From positions 1 to 57,958 of the forward strand of contig LGRX02025885.1 of assembly GCA_001247695.2 (NCBI GenBank): a stretch of 57,958 bases of DNA, written 5' to 3'. The stretch is from Cymbomonas tetramitiformis. Its lineage: Eukaryota; Chlorophyta; Pyramimonadophyceae; Pyramimonadales; Pyramimonadaceae. The notes below the pieces were generated by a model that made no database searches, was not told the origin of the DNA, and saw nothing but the letters and a program-made list of their open reading frames with translations. The position numbers and the translations under genes were made by a program. This document shows, one piece after another, positions 52,487 through 57,958 of this stretch; position 1 is the first letter of the stretch, and every line of letters starts with the position of its first letter.

Positions 52487-54115
52487 CTAATTTTGTCCGC
52501 GTGCCCGCGGGCCCCTGCTAGCTCTCGTTTCCGATTTAGGCGCCTGTGTGAAAGTCATTATGTCGGTGAACAAAAAGGCCCACACGACGTATCGCATTCT
52601 GCCGTTGGTGTCGTTGTAACCTATGCGCGTTTCATTACCCGCTATGTACTTCACAAAGCTCAGGGTCAGCGTGTTGTTGAAGGTCGCACCGTACGCCAGC
52701 TGCACAAGCTGATACCTGTCGTCGTCGACGCGGTCGTCCGTGGTTTCGAGTCGCTTCTCCGCGGACCTTTTGCGCGCATTCAATTTTTGCCGACGATCGG
52801 CTAGCTCTTTGCGCGTAAGCTTGGCGTCCGACGGTGCCTCTAGGGTCGCGTTTGTCATGCTGGCGAGCTGCGCGCGACGACCTTGCAACACCTTGACCGC
52901 GTATTCCGGATCATGCTTAGCTCTATGCAGCAGCACTTTTCGGTCCCGCTCCTTGAACACGTTCTCATGCACCTGCAGAATGCTCTCGATTAGGTTGCTT
53001 GGGTTGTCTGCGGTGGCCGGCTTGCTCGTGGGTCTTTCAGCACTCAAAAGTGCGGGAATCGCGTACGGCAAGTGGACTTTGTTGATCACGATGGGCATAA
53101 CGTTATCTGCGTGTCGTAACAGACGCGACCACATGTCCGTGGTGTTCGCGTCGTTGCACACTTCGCACACCAGCAGTCTATGCAGCAACGTCAAAATAAT
53201 ACGCACGTTCTTCATGTCCATGGTAATGATGTCCCGCGGAGGATCCGACTGTTTGCTCGTCGGCACGTATATCTGAGACGTGGTGCGATCCTGCACCACG
53301 GGAATGTTGTAATGATGGTTCAGCACCCGTTTGACCTGTTGCCTGAAGCTCTTGTCCGTGTTGTCCGATGTCGGTTTGCAGTGTCTTATCAACTGAACCA
53401 GTCGTAAGCACAGCGGCATGTAAGTCAAAAACTCGTCTTTCGCATTGTAGAGTTCGCGGTACAACGCGTAGAGCTGGAGCATTTCCATTACGTCACCGTC
53501 GGGCAACGCCATTCTGTGGTTTTTGGGGTCTCCGTCGAAACGCGACTCTATCATGTTACGCATATCGGCTACCTGCTTAAGTCTCTGCAATGGAAGATTG
53601 TGCTTTATCGCGTACGACTTGACATAATTTCTGTTGGGGTAATCGTTCCGCTCCGTGTCGATAACGTCCAAACACGCAATGGTGCCATTCAGCGGGGGAG
53701 GTGACTTTTCGCTCGCGGCGCGATTTACGAATCTAAGGCTTGTCGTTTCCAACTTGCCGCGTTTCATCTCGACGTCCTTTTCCGCGTTGTCGCGCTCCGC
53801 GTGTAAAAAGGACGGATCGGACGTGGGCGGATCCCATCCCACGTCGAACGAGCTGCCGCACGTGGTGCAGCAGAAAGAATCGCCGCAATACCGCACGTAA
53901 TGCCCTTCCGATTCCCAACAGGTATTTTCCGTGAAATGCTTGTCGGTCATAGTCGAGTTGCACGCGTAAACCGTTTTCACAAGCTGTCGCGGCAGGTCCA
54001 CCTCTAAGGTCCATTGCGCGGACCGTTTGCGTTTTGCAGGTTTCACCTGCTTGGAATCCGAAAGGTGCTGCATCTGCCTGGGTAAAAGTTGAGAAATGAT
54101 TGCTAAGAGGGTCAC
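52487..54115 (-). CDS. Unknown protein with N-terminal zinc-like motif (542 aa)
   Basis: I do not recognise this protein. YCGDSFCCTTCGSSF near residue 80 holds a CxxC and more cysteines, and earlier Cys residues (VYACN, NTCWES) could complete a zinc site. The rest is mostly helical and charged, with a coiled-coil-like KLTRKELADRRQKLNARKR near residue 440. The N-terminus from 54115 is hydrophobic, and a second Met at 54073 (MQHLSDSKQ) may be the real start. It is divergent from the gene at 54208 across the TATAAATA at 54172. The zinc site plus basic helices would fit a nucleic-acid or transcription role, but this is speculation. Confidence 0.6.
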   Translation of the reverse strand: MTLLAIISQLLPRQMQHLSDSKQVKPAKRKRSAQWTLEVDLPRQLVKTVYACNSTMTDKHFTENTCWESEGHYVRYCGDSFCCTTCGSSFDVGWDPPTSDPSFLHAERDNAEKDVEMKRGKLETTSLRFVNRAASEKSPPPLNGTIACLDVIDTERNDYPNRNYVKSYAIKHNLPLQRLKQVADMRNMIESRFDGDPKNHRMALPDGDVMEMLQLYALYRELYNAKDEFLTYMPLCLRLVQLIRHCKPTSDNTDKSFRQQVKRVLNHHYNIPVVQDRTTSQIYVPTSKQSDPPRDIITMDMKNVRIILTLLHRLLVCEVCNDANTTDMWSRLLRHADNVMPIVINKVHLPYAIPALLSAERPTSKPATADNPSNLIESILQVHENVFKERDRKVLLHRAKHDPEYAVKVLQGRRAQLASMTNATLEAPSDAKLTRKELADRRQKLNARKRSAEKRLETTDDRVDDDRYQLVQLAYGATFNNTLTLSFVKYIAGNETRIGYNDTNGRMRYVVWAFLFTDIMTFTQAPKSETRASRGPRARGQN

Positions 54116-54171
54116 TCACGGTAGTTGTTGCCTTTTCTATTACGATGGGCGGTGAAAAAAAAAACTGGCTG

Positions 54172-54179
54172 TATAAATA
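54172..54179. promoter_or_regulatory. TATAAATA in a divergent promoter
   Basis: It lies 29 bp before the plus-strand start at 54208, and decides for that start over the upstream Met codons at 54100 and 54145. On the other strand ATATTTATA faces the gene starting at or below 54115. Confidence 0.6.
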
Positions 54180-54207
54180 TATTGAACTGACGTTTCAAAC
54201 GGGTGCG

Positions 54208-55584
54208 ATGGATTCTGGAGCCTTCAAAGTGATTGTCGATAACGAGTACCATTTCGTAGATCTGGTAACCGAAAGCGCGCGCGGCGACATGTGCAGAATA
54301 AATCACGAGGTGTACTACGAAATCGACGACAGCAACGACCACCTTTCCGTATCCGATAACAGCGGCATAAGGCCGGAAGCCGATATTTACACGCGCACGC
54401 ACGTGATCGTCTCGGAAGCCTTTCCGTACGCGACCACCACCTGCACGTTCATACTGCACGAGCGGTGCGTGGTGTGCAAATTTACGGACGACAATCCCCT
54501 TTCGCTGTGCAACTGCGAGGTACGCGCAATCTCGGAGGACGCGGCTTCCTTTGAACTTTGTCTGCAGTCCGAGAGCTTCGCCCATCTCACTGTGCACTGC
54601 AGCGAGCTGCACCTGCTAACCACCACCACACGTTACCAACGGTGCGAGTTGCGCGTGCACCGACCTCTGCGCGAAAGCGTCCCGCAAGCGCGCGGCGTGC
54701 CCGACCGCGTTCTGAGCGTCAGGTACGCGGAGGGAATCACTCTCGTGCCCGTCACCTTCGACACCTTACCCGAAAGCGTCCCCGCGCGGTTCGTCTCCAC
54801 TTGCAACCGATGCGGCTTTTGCGACTTTTGCCGCGACGTAGCGCAGCTCGGCGTGTGCGAGGACATCCCGGAGCGCCTGACGCCGTACGCCTTCAACGAT
54901 GACGAGCACGATGGTCTGCTATCCACAGTGGATCCAACGCATCACAGATGCGACGACTGGCTCTTATCTCGGACGCGCATCGCGATAGACCGAGACAATC
55001 TGGCGCTCTACATCGACGCGCACGACGCGTCCAAGACCTACCTGTGCCTGCGTATGCGGTTACCACCGCACGTGGAGGAGCAGTTGAGTCTGCTGTACGG
55101 CGCGGCCGGACTCGCTGACGCGTCTTTCGAGGATACGCTGAGAGCGCCGGAGTTTGAACACGCGCATTACTTATCCACGCGTCGTCGGGAGGTTATATCG
55201 CGGGCTTGCAGCAGGTCTATGTCCATGCGCGTCGTGGACGCGTGCACCCATTTTACGTTTAACGTTCTGAGTGGAGTATATACCACGAATCGCCAGTTGT
55301 CACCCGCGAACTGCGGCGTCGTATATCACGAGTGTCACAACGTACGCGAGGTCAATTTCAGCAGACTCTCGGAAGAAATTTTGAACGCGGCGGACATTGA
55401 AAATCCCTCGCAGCGCCTGTACTATCAGGACGGAGAATGCGGCACTAGTGAGCGTGCCCTAAATTTCTCGGCCTCCATTAAACACGCGCACCCGCGACGT
55501 GTTAACGGGCTGCAGGAGTTTTTGCAATTTGCGGACAAAAGCAGAGACGTGCACGAGCTGGTGCTGCAGCGCGTCCTAGTGTAA
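54208..55584 (+). CDS. Unknown Cys-rich protein (458 aa)
   Basis: I do not recognise this protein. It begins MDSGAFKVIVDNEYHF. It contains many cysteines, including CVVCKF, LCNCEV and a dense cluster CNRCGFCDFCRDVAQLGVC near residue 240, a likely zinc-binding module. There are no membrane segments and no signal peptide. It sits between the divergent 542-aa gene and the heliorhodopsin-like gene, 55 bp upstream of the latter's start, on the same strand. Confidence 0.65.
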   Translation: MDSGAFKVIVDNEYHFVDLVTESARGDMCRINHEVYYEIDDSNDHLSVSDNSGIRPEADIYTRTHVIVSEAFPYATTTCTFILHERCVVCKFTDDNPLSLCNCEVRAISEDAASFELCLQSESFAHLTVHCSELHLLTTTTRYQRCELRVHRPLRESVPQARGVPDRVLSVRYAEGITLVPVTFDTLPESVPARFVSTCNRCGFCDFCRDVAQLGVCEDIPERLTPYAFNDDEHDGLLSTVDPTHHRCDDWLLSRTRIAIDRDNLALYIDAHDASKTYLCLRMRLPPHVEEQLSLLYGAAGLADASFEDTLRAPEFEHAHYLSTRRREVISRACSRSMSMRVVDACTHFTFNVLSGVYTTNRQLSPANCGVVYHECHNVREVNFSRLSEEILNAADIENPSQRLYYQDGECGTSERALNFSASIKHAHPRRVNGLQEFLQFADKSRDVHELVLQRVLV

Positions 55585-55589
55585 AAATT

Positions 55590-55599
55590 ATATATATAT
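55590..55599 (+). promoter_or_regulatory. TATA-rich promoter element of the rhodopsin-like gene
   Basis: ATATATATAT lies about 41-50 bp upstream of the start at 55640, in the 55-bp gap after the preceding stop. Confidence 0.5.
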
Positions 55600-55639
55600 T
55601 TCTCTCGCGTGTTACGCACGCGTCGTTAAAAAGTCGATC

Positions 55640-56686
55640 ATGTGGGAAACATTCAAAAATGAGGACGTGCACTTGTTGGCGACGACGATCTTCGTGGTTC
55701 AGCTGGCAACGCTGCTTGTGCGTTCCGATCCCGGTTCGGTGCAACTGCACGTGCAGTACGCAAAATACAGCGACAACGGAAACACATTGAGGATCGATCG
55801 CATGAACTCCCTCGATTTTGATACCGTGATATTGATGATCGTCTTCTTTACGATCAGCGCGATACTGCACGCTTACCGTTACGTGGAATTCAAAACTCAG
55901 AACGGGATCGCGTATAGTATGCGGGTCTCCTGGTGGCGGTGGGCGGACTACGTGATCACCGCGCCGACTATGATCGTGGTCGTGGGCATAAGCGTCGGCA
56001 TATTCGACATATGCGAACTGCTGACGCTTTACGCGGTGATGACGGCCACCGTAAGTTTCGGAATCATCGCGGAGTTTATGCACAGATCCGCGGTGAAATT
56101 GAACCTCAAAAAACATGAGGATCGTAATGATATCAGCTTATTCCCAATACAGAGCGCCGTAAGTTTCGGCGTGGTGACGGTCGCGATCGCAAGCTTTCTG
56201 GTGATTACGCTATTTGTCGCCGACCGCGTTGTGGATGTGGATCTGTCCCACCGTCTGCAGTACGTTTCGTACGTGTCCGTTTTCGCGCTAGCCTACACTT
56301 ACTTCTGGTCCATCGCTATATCGGAATTACAAAATAATATGAAGATGCCAGCGTCCAAATCTTCCAAAACGATGACCGAGAAGACTGTGGTTTTCATCTT
56401 TGCCTTCGTTCCGTACATGATCATGTGGGCCAGCATCTTTGTGCGATTCGGCATAGCTGTGAACCAGGCGGACGGGGACGTTCCGAACAGCGTGTACTGC
56501 ATCGTCGTCGTCATGTTTGTCGGCTTTACGGGAAGCTTCCCTATTATTCTTGCGTGCGAGATGTATCTGGACACGGTCGACCGAAACTTGGCGGAACTGC
56601 TATACACCACCGCCGGTGTGGCGAACAAGGTGGCGCTGGGGTGGTTTATGCAGATGGGAGTCGAGCGAGCTCAGAATGCTTCCTGA
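55640..56686 (+). CDS. Heliorhodopsin-like retinal protein with two extra membrane segments (348 aa)
   Basis: The chain has nine hydrophobic segments. Segment 2 ends FFTISAILHAYRY. Segment 3 holds RWADY (R100, D103) and continues ITAPTMIVVVGISVGIFD, matching the heliorhodopsin RWxEYxxSAxxMI...GIxD pattern. Segment 4 ends SFGIIAEFMH. After two further segments (about 171-195 and 207-229) comes FAFVPYMIMW, like heliorhodopsin TM5. Then GFTGSFPIIL resembles TM6. The last segment ELLYTTAGVANKVALGWF carries K330 as the expected retinal Schiff-base lysine. The heliorhodopsin counterion Glu is replaced by Asp. The segments at 171-229 are absent from the normal seven-helix plan. Heliorhodopsins are light-responsive; a coccolithovirus member has been reported to conduct protons. 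Here the function (pump, channel or sensor) cannot be read from sequence. Confidence 0.75.
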   Translation: MWETFKNEDVHLLATTIFVVQLATLLVRSDPGSVQLHVQYAKYSDNGNTLRIDRMNSLDFDTVILMIVFFTISAILHAYRYVEFKTQNGIAYSMRVSWWRWADYVITAPTMIVVVGISVGIFDICELLTLYAVMTATVSFGIIAEFMHRSAVKLNLKKHEDRNDISLFPIQSAVSFGVVTVAIASFLVITLFVADRVVDVDLSHRLQYVSYVSVFALAYTYFWSIAISELQNNMKMPASKSSKTMTEKTVVFIFAFVPYMIMWASIFVRFGIAVNQADGDVPNSVYCIVVVMFVGFTGSFPIILACEMYLDTVDRNLAELLYTTAGVANKVALGWFMQMGVERAQNAS

Positions 56687-56903
56687 TCTCCAAGAGTGCA
56701 TATGGCGCACGGAGGGCACACGCGCCTAATACGCGCCCGTGCAGGGAGCGAATCGAGAAATGTGTCAAATATAAGCGCGCATCAATATAGATACACGCAC
56801 GTGTTGTGCATACTCGCCGATCCTGTATATATCTCTACGTGTTCCCAAGTCCTAGTCGCGTATCTGTTGTATAGCATTTTGAGTTTGTCCTCCCATATCA
56901 TCA
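56687..56903. other. Short non-coding stretch after the rhodopsin-like gene
   Basis: There is no gene. AAATATAAGCGCGC near 56767 resembles the local TATA-plus-GC promoters but has no frame behind it; the MITE that follows may have cut whatever was there. Confidence 0.35.
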
Positions 56904-57422
56904 GAGAGGTTCCGATTTTCGTTCCGGATTACGGATTACGATTTAACGTCATCGTCGTTATGACGTTAATCGTAATCCGGGATGACCTTAACTCGGAATG
57001 GACCTGGAATGGGAAATCGGTTCCGAAATCTGTTTCACGAGAATTCCGAACTGTTGCTGTCGTTTTTTACAAAATGCTGTTGCTTTCATGCCGACGTGGA
57101 ACGAATGAGGAGTTGAGGACGGACGAAGAGACAAGACACAGACGGGCCGTGGGGAAACGCAAAGCAGACAGACGCTCGATCGGAAGAATGTGAACAATAT
57201 TCTGAATCTACGATTTTAAACGAAGTTTGCACCTTAGTTCGTAACTCGTAATCCGGGACGAAAAGCGTCCCGAACAACGTAAGAATTAACACTGGGATCC
57301 CGAAGTTCGGGACGTTGACGTTTTCCCGGATTACGAGTTAAGGTCATCGGTGTCATGCGAAAAAAGGAATCTATGACCTTAACTCGTAATCCGTAACCCG
57401 GGATTGCAAATCGGAACCTCTC
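56904..57422. mobile_element. 519-bp palindrome-rich MITE
   Basis: The ends are inverted copies of GAGAGGTTCCGATTT, with further inverted similarity (GGATTACGA) just inside. Flanking triplets are TCA (56901-56903) and TAA (57423-57425), one mismatch from the TAA duplication of the 17459-18156 MITE, whose ends also read GAGAGGTTC. The inside is full of hairpins built from GGATTACGA...TCGTAATCC and CCCGAAGTTCGGG. There is no coding capacity. It is probably of the same broad type as the MITE at 17.5 kb, now next to viral genes. Confidence 0.6.
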
Positions 57423-57425
57423 TAA

Positions 57426-57865
57426 TCCTATCAGTCCCCCTCCTATTTCGAAGCAATACGCTGTCCCATTTTCCATTCTTATCCGTGTACCTCCCTGCAG
57501 ATGGGATTTTTTAGAGGTAACTGCCGACAAGTATTGATGATACGTCTTTCTGTATAGGGTGCAGCAAAACCAATTTACGTACGAAAATTGATCCAACGGC
57601 GCTTAGTGATAATGTCTGATGCAATCTCTATTGATATCAACCGTCGCGAATTAATACAGCAATCGCGGATCTCATCGTTATTGATTGGCTCCATAACGTC
57701 ACCCGATTGGATCGGCGTTTGCTGCATTAAATCTTAAGCGTCGATGTCCGATAAGATTATTTACATCAAATTATACTGCTGCACTCTAGGCAGAAAGACG
57801 TCCCCTTATCACCTGTGTGTCCCAGTTATTCAGAGTTAGAACTTCCACCTGCACAGAAACCTAAT
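57426..57865. other. Non-coding stretch before the last gene
   Basis: A minus-strand frame from 57596 (starting MDQFSYVNWFCC) runs into the MITE and may be a truncated gene, but I cannot assign it. CCATAACGTCAC near 57691 also occurs near 52093. Nothing else was seen. Confidence 0.35.
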
Positions 57866-57958
57866 ATGGACCAGTCATACTCGAACCAAATTGCAAGATG
57901 TGTTCCAGGTATCAATGAACGTTTGTATCGGATAATTTTTGAATATCTGGCGATAAAT
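57866..57958 (+). CDS. Start of an F-box-like protein (partial, runs off the window)
   Basis: An ATG at 57866 opens 31 codons that continue past the edge. INERLYRIIFEYLAI has the Leu/Ile spacing of an F-box-like helix, similar in position to that of the protein at 41.5-42.3 kb. With only 31 residues the family call is weak, and the gene could also be host-derived. Confidence 0.35.
   Translation, partial: MDQSYSNQIARCVPGINERLYRIIFEYLAIN

Noticed and set aside
29753..57958. Search for hallmark giant-virus genes and for CRISPR arrays or integrase genes that would define the element
   Set aside because: None were recognised; the window probably shows only part of a larger viral element.

Overview
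The window looks like nuclear DNA of a eukaryotic microbe, most likely a unicellular alga or another protist. It has LTR retrotransposons, DNA transposons with GT-AG introns and several MITE-like elements. It also has a block of giant-virus-like (NCLDV-like) genes. There are no bacterial operons with Shine-Dalgarno sites. The species cannot be named from sequence alone. No hallmark NCLDV gene (major capsid, DNA polymerase B, packaging ATPase, VLTF3) falls inside the window, so the viral assignment rests on gene style, compact divergent layout, TATA-like promoters and individual protein families.

Left part, 1 to 19.8 kb, is stacked transposons. A gag-like frame runs off the left edge on the minus strand. 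A short gag-only LTR retrotransposon (3034-17235, target duplication CGTTT) was split inside its gag gene by a second LTR element (3698-15330, target duplication AAGCC, LTRs of 586 bp differing at 5 sites). The inner element has about 10.5 kb of internal DNA without recognisable gag or pol, and itself carries smaller insertions, for example a 168-bp Tc1/mariner-type MITE. Next come a 698-bp MITE built from palindromes, a relative of the gag-only LTR in reverse orientation, and a fold-back element.

Middle part, 19.8 to 29.8 kb, is one DNA transposon of about 10 kb with terminal inverted repeats of about 1 kb and a 3-bp ATT duplication. It carries a three-exon transposase-like gene on the minus strand. 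On the plus strand it carries a multi-exon gene ending in a DNA methyltransferase of permuted motif order (DVPWG, then DPFMGSG split by an intron). Its right inverted repeat is interrupted by about 830 bp holding a small Cys-rich gene and a roughly 70-bp sequence that recurs between two virus-like genes at 41.3 kb.

Right part, 29.8 to 56.7 kb, is gene-dense and virus-like. It encodes a roughly 2,200-residue surface-type protein with Pro-rich linkers and two small introns, three protein-kinase-like proteins plus a decayed copy, a Snf7/ESCRT-III-like protein, an F-box-like zinc protein, a flavin amine-oxidase-like gene broken by a frameshift, many unrecognised proteins, and a heliorhodopsin-like protein (55640-56686) with two extra membrane segments. 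Many of these genes have TATAAATA 25 to 50 bp upstream of the start. An AT-richer sub-block (about 42.5-48.5 kb) contains duplicated promoters and a run of proteins starting Met-Ser-Val. A second palindrome-rich MITE (56904-57422) and the start of another F-box-like gene close the window.

Together this reads as a giant endogenous viral element lying in, and being invaded by, host transposons. The most interesting items are the heliorhodopsin variant, the ESCRT-III-like gene, the transposon carrying its own DNA methyltransferase, and the virus-like fragment inside that transposon's inverted repeat.
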